NCBI GenBank assembly: GCA_023386115.1
Contig: JAEWKL010000836.1
Span: 1-5,401, forward strand
Length of the DNA: 5,401 bases
Direction: 5' to 3'
Origin: Pseudomonadota bacterium
GTDB taxonomy: Bacteria; Pseudomonadota; Alphaproteobacteria; Rhizobiales; Beijerinckiaceae
Both the position numbers and the translations under genes were made by a program. This document shows, piece after piece, positions 1 through 5,401 of the stretch (its first letter is position 1; every line of letters begins with the position of its first letter). The notes below the pieces were generated by a model. The model saw nothing but the letters and a program-made list of their open reading frames with translations. It was not told where the DNA came from and made no database searches.

Positions 1-758
1 CCCTCGTGATCGTCGATGCGGGCCATGGCGGCATCGATCCCGGCGCCATCGCGGGCAACGGCGTCTACGAGAAGGACATCGTGTTCGGCGTCGCCCAGGG
101 TCTGGTGCAGCGCCTGGAGGCCGGCGGCAGGATCCGGGTGCAGATGACCCGCGACCGCGACGTGTTCGTGCCGCTGAACGAGCGGGTGCGCATCGCCCGC
201 GACGCCCGTGCCGACCTGTTCGTGTCGATCCACGCCGATTCGATCTCGGCCGCGCCGCAGGTGCGCGGCGCCACGATCTATACCGGCTCGGAGAAGGCCA
301 CCGACGCCGAATCGGCGCGGCTGGCCGACCGCGAGAACAAGGCCGACGCGGCGGCCGGCGCCGACCAGGGCGACGGCCCGGGCGACGTCGCCGACATCCT
401 TCAGGAACTCACCCTGCGCGAGACCCGCGGCTTCTCGGCCCGCTTCGCCAAGGGCCTGCTGACGCGCCTCTCCGGCGTGATGGAGATGAGCGTGAAGCCC
501 CACCGCGAGGCGGGGTTCCGGGTGCTGCGCTCGCCCGACGTGCCCTCGGTGCTGGTCGAGCTCGGCTACCTGTCGAGCAAGCGCGACCTGGATCTGCTGC
601 TCTCCGACGAGTGGCGGTCCAACGTCACCGGCCAGATGGCCGGGGCGATCGAGACCTTCTTCGCCGGCCGTCTGCCGGCCGCCGTCACCGCCCGCGGCGC
701 GGACGCACCCCGGATCGGGCGCGCCGCCCAGATCGGACCCGCCCCAGTTTCACCATAG
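1..758 (+). CDS. amiC: N-acetylmuramoyl-L-alanine amidase, AmiC type (5' partial)
   Basis: Zinc-dependent periplasmic amidase (Amidase_3 family) that cleaves the amide bond between N-acetylmuramic acid and L-alanine in peptidoglycan, mainly to split septal wall during cell separation. The reading frame is open to the left edge (first full codon at 3-5), so the signal peptide and any AMIN domain lie outside the window; about 251 residues are visible. The domain opens with the DAGHGG motif (zinc His at 24-26), a second ligand Glu in VYEKD, a third ligand His in SIHAD (231-233), and the catalytic Glu in LVELGYLSS (558-560). Between about 290 and 440 lies the extra segment, ending in LQELTLRETRGFS, that in the AmiB/AmiC group forms a helix plugging the active site until an EnvC/NlpD/DipM-type activator displaces it. 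The tail after AGRLPAA is low complexity. It ends with TAG, 192 nt before mrcA. Family assignment is firm; the symbol rests on the regulatory insertion and locus order. Confidence 0.93.
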   Translation, partial: LVIVDAGHGGIDPGAIAGNGVYEKDIVFGVAQGLVQRLEAGGRIRVQMTRDRDVFVPLNERVRIARDARADLFVSIHADSISAAPQVRGATIYTGSEKATDAESARLADRENKADAAAGADQGDGPGDVADILQELTLRETRGFSARFAKGLLTRLSGVMEMSVKPHREAGFRVLRSPDVPSVLVELGYLSSKRDLDLLLSDEWRSNVTGQMAGAIETFFAGRLPAAVTARGADAPRIGRAAQIGPAPVSP

Positions 759-950
759 ATCCCGTGTCGATAGGGCCTCGTCGGCCCCTCGCTGTCCTGG
801 CTTTCGCGTCCCTCTTCCGCTAAGCGCGGGAGCGGCGTCCCGCATCGCCATGGCTGTCGCGTTCCCGTGAGGAGCCGTGCCCGGGCGTTGCCTCGGGCTT
901 GAGTTTCGGGCCCTCTCGGGCGCGCGGCATCATCGACGGATCGGGTTTCG
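759..950. other. amiC-mrcA intergenic spacer
   Basis: This 192-nt spacer has no convincing coding region. It holds two modest stem-loops: GGGCC/GGCCC (773-777 with 783-787, loop TCGTC) just after amiC, and GCGGGA/TCCCGC (826-831 with 838-843, six-base loop). Neither is followed by a T-run. I saw no promoter with good matches at both -35 and -10; the mrcA promoter may lie here with weak or non-sigma70 elements, or mrcA may be read from amiC. The spacer just before the mrcA ATG has only a weak purine-rich stretch (ACGGATCGGG, 936-945). Confidence 0.5.
773..787 (+). terminator. Weak hairpin after amiC, possible attenuator
   Basis: A 5-bp GC stem (GGGCC/GGCCC) with a 5-nt loop starts 15 nt after the amiC stop. 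There is no T-run, so it does not look like a full intrinsic terminator. It could be a 3'-end stabiliser or chance in GC-rich DNA. Confidence 0.2.
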
Positions 951-3377
951 ATGCGCTTCATCCTCCGCTTCTTCGGCTTCCTGTTCAGCATCGCGGCGAT
1001 GGCGGTCGTCGTCGGTGCCGCGGCGGGCGGCTACTTCTTCTGGAAGTACTCGCGCGACCTGCCCGACCACGCGGCGCTCGCCAATTACGAGCCGCCGGTG
1101 ATGACCCGCGTCCACGCCGCCGACGGCAGCCTGCTCGCCGAGTATGCCCGCGAGCGCCGGCTCTACCTGCCGATCCAGGCGATGCCGAAGATCGTCATCG
1201 CGGCCTTCCTGTCGGCCGAGGACAAGAACTTCTACAAGCACGGCGGCATCGATCCCGAGGGCATCGTCCGGGCGATCCTGACCAACGCCTCGAGCGGCAA
1301 GAAGCAGGGTGCCTCGACCATCACCCAGCAGGTCGCCAAGAACTTCCTGCTCTCGTCCGAGCAGACCCTCGACCGCAAGGTCCGCGAGGCGCTGATCGCT
1401 TTGCGCATCGAATCGACCTATTCGAAGGACAAGATCCTCGAGCTCTACCTCAACGAGATCTTCCTCGGCACGATCGTGCCCGGCCGCAACCTGCACGGCA
1501 TCGCGGCCGCCGCGCTCGACTATTTCGGCAAGTCGGTGCACGAGCTGACGATCCACGAGGCGGCCTATCTCGCCGCCCTGCCGAAAGGGCCGAACAACTA
1601 CCACCCCTACCGCCGCACCCAGCAGGCGCTGGCGCGCCGCAACGAGATCATCGGCCTGATGGCCCAGAACGGGTACATCACCAAGGAGGAAGCCGAATCG
1701 GAGCGCAAGCTGCCGCTCGGCGTCAACCCGCGCAGCGTCTCGCCCAACACCGCCAACGCGAACTACTTCGCCGAGGAGGTCCGCCGCGAGATCTCCGAGC
1801 GCTACGGCGAGAAGAAGCTCTACGAGGGCGGCCTGTCGGTGCGCACCACCCTCGACCCGAAGATGCAGGTGATGGCCCGCAAGGCCCTCGTCGACGGGCT
1901 GGTGCGCTACGACCAGGCCCGTGGCTGGCGCGGACCGAAGAGCCGGGTCGAGCTGGCCGGCCGCGACTGGGGCATGGCGGTGGCCGAGGTGCCGGCGCTC
2001 GGCGACGTGCAGCCCTGGCGCTTGGCCGTGGTGCTCGACACGTCAGGGGGCCGCGCCACGATCGGCCTGCAGCCCAAGCGCGAGAGTTCGGGCCAGGTCT
2101 CGAAGGACCGCGAGACCGGGATCGTCACGGCGGAGGGCGTGCGCTGGACCGGGCGCAGCGTCGCGGCGGCGCTGAACCCCGGCGACGTCGTCTATGTCGA
2201 GCGGATGGAGGGGGCCGGCAACGCCTACCGCCTGCGGCAGATTCCGGAGGTCTCCGGCGCCATCGTGGCGATGGACCCCTATACCGGCCGCGTCCACGCC
2301 ATGGTCGGCGGCTTCTCCTACGACGAGAGCGAGTTCAACCGCGCCACCCAGGCGATGCGCCAGCCCGGCTCGTCGTTCAAGCCGATCGTCTACTCGGCGG
2401 CGCTCGACAACGGCTACACCCCGTCCTCGATCGTGCTCGACACGCCGATCACCATCGAGGCCGGCCCCGGCCAGGAGGCGTGGTCGCCCTCGAACTACGA
2501 CGGCAAGTCCGGCGGTCCGCACACGCTGCGCTACGGCATCGAGCACTCGAAGAACCTGATGACGGTGCGGCTCGCCAAGGATGTCGGCATGCCGCTGATC
2601 GCCGAGTATGCCCGCCGCTTCGGCGTCTACGACGACATGCTGCCGGTGCTGCCGATGTCGCTCGGCGCCGGCGAGACCACCGTGATGCGGATGGTCACCG
2701 CCTACTCGATGCTCGACAATGGCGGCCGGCGCATCCGCCCGACCCTGATCGACCGGATCCAGGACCGCAACGGCGAGACGATCTACCGGCATGATACCCG
2801 CAAGTGCATCGGCTGCGACGCCGAGAAGTGGTCGGGCCAGGACGAGCCGAAGCTGGTCGACGAATCCGAGCAGGTCCTCGACCCGCTCACCGCCTACCAG
2901 ATCGTCTCGATCATGGAGGGCGTGGTCCAGCGCGGCACCGCCACCATCCTGAAGGAGATCGGCAAGCCGCTCGCCGGCAAGACCGGGACCACCAACGACG
3001 CCAAGGACGCCTGGTTCGTCGGCTTCTCGCCGGACCTCGCGGTGGGCATCTATATGGGCTACGACAAGCCCCGCTCGCTCGGCGACCGCGCCACCGGCGG
3101 TGGCCTCGCCGCCCCGATCGCCCGCGACTTCCTGAAGGCCGCGCTGAAGGACAAGCCGCCGACGCCGTTCCGCGTGCCCCCGGGCATCAAGCTGATCCGC
3201 GTCAACGCCGCCTCCGGCACCCGCGCCGGCGGCTCGGAGGGCGGCCTCCTCGAGGCGTTCAAGCCCGGCACCGCCCCGCCCGACAGCTACTCGGCCCCGC
3301 CGAGCGCCCAGCCGGCGGCGCCGGGTGCGGTGCCGCCGGACGCGGACCGGGCAGCGCAGGCCGGCGGGCTGTACTGA
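951..3377 (+). CDS. mrcA: Penicillin-binding protein 1A, bifunctional class A PBP
   Basis: Inner-membrane enzyme that polymerises glycan strands from lipid II (glycosyltransferase, GT51) and cross-links the peptides (DD-transpeptidase). The product is 808 aa, usual for PBP1A. Residues 3-31 form a hydrophobic signal-anchor helix. The GT51 domain covers about 60-240: catalytic Glu90 in AEDKNFYKHGG, then GASTITQQVAKN (120-131), RKVRE with Glu146, and ILELYLNEIFLG. An OB-like insert of the PBP1A type lies at about 325-435. The transpeptidase domain follows with nucleophile Ser474 in SSFK (474-477), SKN (533-535) and KTGTT (677-681). A CIGC pair (Cys619, Cys622) precedes the last part of the transpeptidase domain. 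The C-terminus (about 760-808) is rich in Pro, Ala and Gly and probably disordered. ATG 951 is chosen because it directly precedes the membrane anchor; the ribosome-binding site is weak. It follows amiC, another wall enzyme. No motif is missing, so both activities should be intact. Confidence 0.97.
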   Translation: MRFILRFFGFLFSIAAMAVVVGAAAGGYFFWKYSRDLPDHAALANYEPPVMTRVHAADGSLLAEYARERRLYLPIQAMPKIVIAAFLSAEDKNFYKHGGIDPEGIVRAILTNASSGKKQGASTITQQVAKNFLLSSEQTLDRKVREALIALRIESTYSKDKILELYLNEIFLGTIVPGRNLHGIAAAALDYFGKSVHELTIHEAAYLAALPKGPNNYHPYRRTQQALARRNEIIGLMAQNGYITKEEAESERKLPLGVNPRSVSPNTANANYFAEEVRREISERYGEKKLYEGGLSVRTTLDPKMQVMARKALVDGLVRYDQARGWRGPKSRVELAGRDWGMAVAEVPALGDVQPWRLAVVLDTSGGRATIGLQPKRESSGQVSKDRETGIVTAEGVRWTGRSVAAALNPGDVVYVERMEGAGNAYRLRQIPEVSGAIVAMDPYTGRVHAMVGGFSYDESEFNRATQAMRQPGSSFKPIVYSAALDNGYTPSSIVLDTPITIEAGPGQEAWSPSNYDGKSGGPHTLRYGIEHSKNLMTVRLAKDVGMPLIAEYARRFGVYDDMLPVLPMSLGAGETTVMRMVTAYSMLDNGGRRIRPTLIDRIQDRNGETIYRHDTRKCIGCDAEKWSGQDEPKLVDESEQVLDPLTAYQIVSIMEGVVQRGTATILKEIGKPLAGKTGTTNDAKDAWFVGFSPDLAVGIYMGYDKPRSLGDRATGGGLAAPIARDFLKAALKDKPPTPFRVPPGIKLIRVNAASGTRAGGSEGGLLEAFKPGTAPPDSYSAPPSAQPAAPGAVPPDADRAAQAGGLY

Positions 3378-3384
3378 GGGCTCC

Positions 3385-3414
3385 CTCACCCCATGTTCCC
3401 GGTTGTGCTACGAT
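3385..3414 (+). promoter_or_regulatory. Candidate promoter for the toxin-antitoxin operon
   Basis: An extended -10 element, TG-C-TACGAT (3406-3414), matches TATAAT at four of six positions with the TG dinucleotide correctly placed. The -35 region is poor (CTCACC at 3385-3390, three of six, 18-bp spacer), as is common with extended -10 promoters. The -10 lies between the two arms of the inverted repeat, so binding there would block it. Transcription would start near 3421, leaving a leader of about 20 nt. Confidence 0.35.
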
Positions 3415-3433
3415 GCGTGGCAGAATCGGGAAC
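3395..3433. promoter_or_regulatory. Candidate operator: inverted repeat before the antitoxin
   Basis: GTTCCCG (3395-3401) and CGGGAAC (3427-3433) are perfect inverted copies. One further position out, ATGTTCCCG and CGGGAACGT still match at eight of nine. Arm centres are 32 bp apart, about three helical turns, so two bound dimers would sit on the same DNA face. Type II antitoxins of the AbrB/MazE class usually repress their own promoter, which makes this the natural candidate site. The right arm also covers the only purine-rich stretch that could serve as the antitoxin ribosome-binding site. The operator role is inference. Confidence 0.4.
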
Positions 3434-3441
3434 GTCGACAG

Positions 3442-3720
3442 ATGTCGGTCATCACGAAAGTTCGTGAGCAGGATGGGACGCGCGTCGTGACCCTGCCGAG
3501 CGAACTCCTTGAGAGCATCGGTGCTGATGTCGGGACGTCCCTCGCGCTCGATATCAAGGACGGGGCCATCGTGGCGGTGCCGGTGCGCGAGCCCGCGCCG
3601 AAGAAGCCTCGACGCTACACGTTGGCCGAGCTGCTCGTCGGCGCAGAGCATCTGCCGGAGATCTACGAAGGCGTTGCCGGGGCGCTCGACGGCGATCCTG
3701 TCGGTCGCGAGCTCGGTTGA
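3442..3720 (+). CDS. MazE/AbrB-family antitoxin
   Basis: This 92-aa protein is probably the antitoxin of a type II pair: it would bind and inhibit the downstream RNase toxin and repress the operon. Residues about 4-48 fit the swapped-hairpin AbrB/MazE/SpoVT DNA-binding fold, with the sequence VVTLPSELLESIGADVGTSL followed by LDIKDGAIVAVPV. The usual N-terminal KWGNS motif of MazE is replaced by VREQDGT, so the DNA-contacting end has diverged. The C-terminal half has YTLAELL (about 60-66) and ends in DPVGRELG, the short tail typical of MazE/PemI/ChpS antitoxins that docks on the toxin. ATG 3442 is chosen because it begins the domain; the frame is open further upstream but that part overlaps mrcA and has no family features. 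The stop overlaps the toxin start by one base (TGATG), implying translational coupling. Third positions are only about 78% G/C by hand count. DNA-binding specificity is unknown. Confidence 0.85.
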   Translation: MSVITKVREQDGTRVVTLPSELLESIGADVGTSLALDIKDGAIVAVPVREPAPKKPRRYTLAELLVGAEHLPEIYEGVAGALDGDPVGRELG

Positions 3721-4091
3721 TGCGGCCTCGTGCGAGGGCTCCGAAGCGTGGTGAAATCTACTCCATCGATCCCAACCCGGTCGTCGGACGCGAGATGCGG
3801 GATCGGCATTACTGGATCGTCCTGACACCGGAAGCTGCGAACGTTCACGGCGTTTCGATCGCGGTCGTCGTGACCACCGTCGCAGCGGGAGCCCGCGCCG
3901 CCGGGCTTACCGTACCGGTGAGTGGGAACGGTGTGACGGGTGTCGCCATCTGCACGCATCTGCGCAGCTTCGATCTGCGTGCCCGCCTGGCGGACGGTTC
4001 GGCGCGTCTCGCAGGCATCGCCGATCCCGCCACCGTCGATGAGATCGCGGCCCGGGTGGCCAGCCTCATCGATCCCGAGCCGGACGCCTGA
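3720..4091 (+). CDS. PemK/MazF-family endoribonuclease toxin
   Basis: A 123-aa protein of normal MazF/PemK length, expected to cleave mRNA at short specific sequences and stop translation when its antitoxin is lost. The N-terminus KRGEIYSIDPNPVVGRE (9-25) is the first strand and loop of the fold. Arg29 and Thr52/Thr53 sit where MazF has its catalytic Arg29 and Thr52. Later landmarks are GLTVPVSG (62-69), TGVAICTHLRSFDLRAR (73-89) and the helix DEIAARVASLID. The sequence is closer to the ChpB/PemK branch than to E. coli MazF. Two family positions differ: RHYW replaces the common RP-x-LVLS pattern, and CTHLR replaces CDQ(V/I)R. ATG 3720 shares its A with the antitoxin stop; an adjacent TTG at 3717 is a possible alternative start adding one residue. 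There is no clear ribosome-binding site of its own, consistent with coupling. Third positions are about 75% G/C. The cleavage sequence cannot be predicted. Confidence 0.86.
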   Translation: MRPRARAPKRGEIYSIDPNPVVGREMRDRHYWIVLTPEAANVHGVSIAVVVTTVAAGARAAGLTVPVSGNGVTGVAICTHLRSFDLRARLADGSARLAGIADPATVDEIAARVASLIDPEPDA

Positions 4092-4104
4092 GGCCGCCCC
4101 ACCG

Positions 4105-4133
4105 TTTACACCCGCGCGCCCCGGCGCTATCAC
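4105..4133 (+). promoter_or_regulatory. Candidate sigma70-type promoter for prfB
   Basis: TTTACA (4105-4110, five of six matches to TTGACA) and TATCAC (4128-4133, four of six matches to TATAAT) are separated by the optimal 17 bp. The expected start near 4140 gives a leader of about 30 nt to ATG 4171. It begins 14 nt after the toxin stop, so prfB can be expressed independently of the toxin-antitoxin operon. Confidence 0.5.
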
Positions 4134-4170
4134 CCTGCACCCCACCCTCACGCGAGTGAACCCACACCCG

Positions 4171-5299
4171 ATGCGCGCCGAGATCGAGCAACTCTCGGAT
4201 GCCGCCAAGCAGTCGATCGGACTGCTGAGGAGGCATCTTTGACTGGGATACCGTTGACAAGCGCCTCGCGGAGCTGAACGCCCGCTCGGAGGACCCCTCG
4301 CTCTGGAACGATCCGGAGGAGGCCCAGAAGGTCATGCGCGAGCGCACGCAGCTCGACGACGCCGTCACGGCGATCCGGCGCCTGGAGCAGGGGCTGGAGG
4401 ACGGCGCGACGCTGATCGAGCTGGGCGAGATGGAGGAGGATGCCGCCAGCATCCGCGAGGGCGAGGAGCAGATCCGCGCCGTGCAGGCGGAAGCCGCGCG
4501 CCGCCAGATCGAGACCCTGCTCTCCGGCGAGGCGGACGCCAACGACACCTATCTGGAGGTCCATGCGGGTGCCGGCGGCACCGAGAGCCAGGACTGGGCC
4601 AACATGCTCCAGCGCATGTATGCCCGCTGGGCCGAGCGCCGGAAGTACAAGGTCGAGATCGTCGAATGGGCCGACGGCGAGGAGGCCGGGATCAAGGGCG
4701 CCACGCTCCTGATCAAGGGCCACAACGCCTATGGCTGGCTGAAGACCGAATCGGGCGTGCACCGCCTGGTGCGGATCTCGCCCTACGATTCCAACGCCCG
4801 GCGGCATACCAGCTTCGCCAGCGTCTGGGTCTATCCGGTCATCGACGACCGGATCACGATCGACATCAAGGAATCGGACTGCCGGATCGACACCTACCGC
4901 TCCTCCGGCGCCGGCGGCCAGCACGTCAACACCACCGATTCGGCGGTGCGCATCACCCACAACCCGACCGGGATCGTGGTCGCGTGCCAGCAGGAGCGCT
5001 CGCAGCACAAGAACCGGGCCACCGCCTGGAACATGCTGCGCGCCCGCCTCTACGAGCTCGAGCTGAAGAAGCGCGAGGAGAAGGCCAATGCCGAGGCGGC
5101 CTCGAAGACCGATATCGGCTGGGGCCACCAGATCCGTTCCTACGTGCTCCAGCCCTACCAGCTGGTGAAGGACCTGCGCACCGGCGCCCAGTCGACCAGC
5201 CCGGACGACGTCCTCGACGGCAACATCGACGATCTGATCGAGGCGTCGCTCGCCCAGCGGGTCTATGGCGGGGTAGAGGCGGTCGAGGATATCGACTGA
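4171..5299 (+). CDS. prfB: Peptide chain release factor 2 (RF2), with programmed +1 frameshift
   Basis: Class I release factor that recognises UAA and UGA in the ribosomal A site and triggers peptidyl-tRNA hydrolysis. The coding region is 4171-4239 joined to 4241-5299; skipping T4240 gives a 375-aa protein (E. coli RF2 has 365). The first 23 residues, MRAEIEQL to LLRRHL, run in one frame to TGA at 4240-4242 and continue as DWDTVDKRL in the +1 frame. Residues about 50-200 are the PCRF domain, including GGTESQDW (135-142). The stop-codon recognition tripeptide is SPY (203-205) where E. coli RF2 has SPF. The catalytic GGQ is at 248-250 (bases 4913-4921), followed by HVN. Further signatures are QERSQHKNRATA (274-285) and GWGHQIRSYVLQPYQ. 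Ser244 occupies the position where E. coli K-12 has its low-activity Thr246. ATG 4171 is chosen by family N-terminus; GTG 4156 in the same frame is possible. The gene's own stop is UGA. It is intact, not a pseudogene. Confidence 0.96.
4228..4243 (+). promoter_or_regulatory. Programmed +1 frameshift site of prfB
   Basis: The sequence AGGAGG-CAT-CTT-TGA-C has every element of the known RF2 autoregulatory site: an internal Shine-Dalgarno (4228-4233, here the full AGGAGG rather than the AGGGGG of E. coli), a three-base spacer, the slippery CTT codon (4237-4239), the in-frame stop TGA (4240-4242) and the poor-context C after it. When RF2 is scarce the ribosome pauses at UGA, tRNA-Leu slips from CUU to UUU, and synthesis of full-length RF2 proceeds. 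When RF2 is plentiful, a 23-residue peptide is released. The frame change is directly visible; the mechanism is from E. coli prfB. Confidence 0.95.
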
Positions 5300-5300
5300 T

Positions 5301-5340
5301 ACCGCCGCGCCTTCGAACGGATTCGTTCGGAGGCGCCGGT
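5301..5340 (+). terminator. Strong stem-loop after prfB, probable terminator
   Basis: GCGCCTTCGAACG (5307-5319) pairs with CGTTCGGAGGCGC (5324-5336) over 13 bp with one G-T wobble, closing a GATT loop. The stem extends through ACCG (5301-5304) with CGGT (5337-5340) around a two-base CC bulge. It begins two bases after the prfB stop. No T-run follows (TAAGCCC), so it would be a T-poor terminator, a Rho-assisted one, or a 3'-end protecting structure. Confidence 0.6.
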
Positions 5341-5343
5341 TAA

Positions 5344-5373
5344 GCCCGAACGGGCGTCGGCGCTGATGCGCCG
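5344..5373. repeat. Short palindromes downstream of the prfB terminator
   Basis: GCCC-GAAC-GGGC (5344-5355) and CGGCGC-TGAT-GCGCCG (5358-5373) are two small perfect stem-loops in tandem. With the neighbouring larger hairpin and the palindrome at the window edge they make the 100 nt after prfB almost entirely foldable. No coding region is apparent here. Confidence 0.4.
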
Positions 5374-5381
5374 GACCCCTT

Positions 5382-5401
5382 GGCATCGACGTGTCGATGC
5401 C
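5382..5401. repeat. 20-bp near-perfect palindrome at the window edge
   Basis: GGCATCGAC (5382-5390) and GTCGATGCC (5393-5401) are perfect inverted copies separated by GT. The window ends with the last base, so the arms may extend no further or may belong to a longer element. It could be a dimeric regulator site for the next gene or part of a repeat; the sequence does not decide. Confidence 0.45.

Noticed and set aside
826..843. GCGGGA/TCCCGC hairpin in the amiC-mrcA spacer as an intrinsic terminator.
   Set aside because: The stem is only 6 bp, there is no T-run, and it lies nearly 70 nt after the amiC stop; it could easily be chance in this base composition.
899..2794. Long open frame overlapping mrcA in another forward frame (631 codons).
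   Set aside because: The translation is Arg/Pro/Ala-rich with no recognisable motif, as expected from the +1/+2 frame of a GC-rich gene. The overlapping frame encodes an intact PBP1A.
2043..3389. Long minus-strand open frame antisense to mrcA (448 codons).
   Set aside because: Low-complexity Arg/Ala/Val/Gly-rich shadow of the mrcA coding sequence, with no motifs.
3325..3441. Extended antitoxin start upstream of 3442.
   Set aside because: The extension overlaps the mrcA 3' end, is Arg-rich and lacks family similarity; it also spans the promoter candidate.
3383..4151. CCCTCAC at 3383-3389 and 4145-4151 as a target-site duplication flanking the toxin-antitoxin module.
   Set aside because: A 7-bp match in C-rich spacer DNA is not surprising, the second copy lies beyond the apparent prfB promoter, and no transposase or terminal inverted repeats are present.
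4156..4170. GTG at 4156 as the prfB start.
   Set aside because: It is in frame, but the added residues VNPHP do not resemble RF2, whereas MRAEIEQL from ATG 4171 matches the family N-terminus as I know it. There is no decisive ribosome-binding site for either.
4171..5299. prfB as a frameshifted pseudogene.
   Set aside because: The frame break falls exactly at the conserved CTT-TGA-C site with a correctly spaced internal Shine-Dalgarno, and everything downstream is intact.
4148..5386. Long minus-strand open frame antisense to prfB (412 codons).
   Set aside because: High third-position G/C in prfB removes stop codons from the opposite strand. The product has no family features and prfB is unmistakable.

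Overview
The window looks like chromosomal DNA from a GC-rich alphaproteobacterium. The gene order amidase – bifunctional PBP1A – RF2 is, from general knowledge, typical of Hyphomicrobiales (Rhizobiales) and relatives. GC content and protein style would fit a Methylobacterium-like organism, but the genus is inference and was not tested. All genes are on the + strand and coding density is high.

Layout: (1) 1-758, the C-terminal catalytic part of an AmiC-type N-acetylmuramoyl-L-alanine amidase, cut by the window edge. (2) 759-950, a 192-nt spacer with two modest hairpins. (3) 951-3377, a complete class A penicillin-binding protein of the PBP1A type (mrcA) with all glycosyltransferase and transpeptidase motifs. 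(4) 3378-4091, a compact type II toxin-antitoxin module: a MazE/AbrB-like antitoxin (92 aa) whose stop codon overlaps the start of a PemK/MazF-like endoribonuclease toxin (123 aa), preceded by a candidate promoter lying inside an inverted repeat. (5) 4092-4170, a short spacer carrying a good sigma70-like promoter candidate for the next gene. (6) 4171-5299, prfB (peptide chain release factor 2), encoded in two frames joined by the classical programmed +1 frameshift at CTT-TGA-C. (7) 5300-5401, a hairpin-rich tail: a strong terminator-like stem-loop, then further short palindromes, with no gene visible.

Functionally, amiC and mrcA are septal/peripheral cell-wall genes (peptidoglycan cleavage and synthesis) and prfB is a housekeeping translation-termination gene. 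The toxin-antitoxin pair sits between them and looks acquired. Hand counts give about 75-78% G/C at third codon positions in the pair, against about 96% in the first 50 codons of mrcA. The module has its own apparent promoter and leaves prfB with a separate promoter immediately after the toxin. The two points that most deserve attention are the autoregulatory prfB frameshift, which makes the gene look broken or N-terminally truncated if annotated naively, and the toxin-antitoxin module with its candidate operator. I see no clearly novel system.
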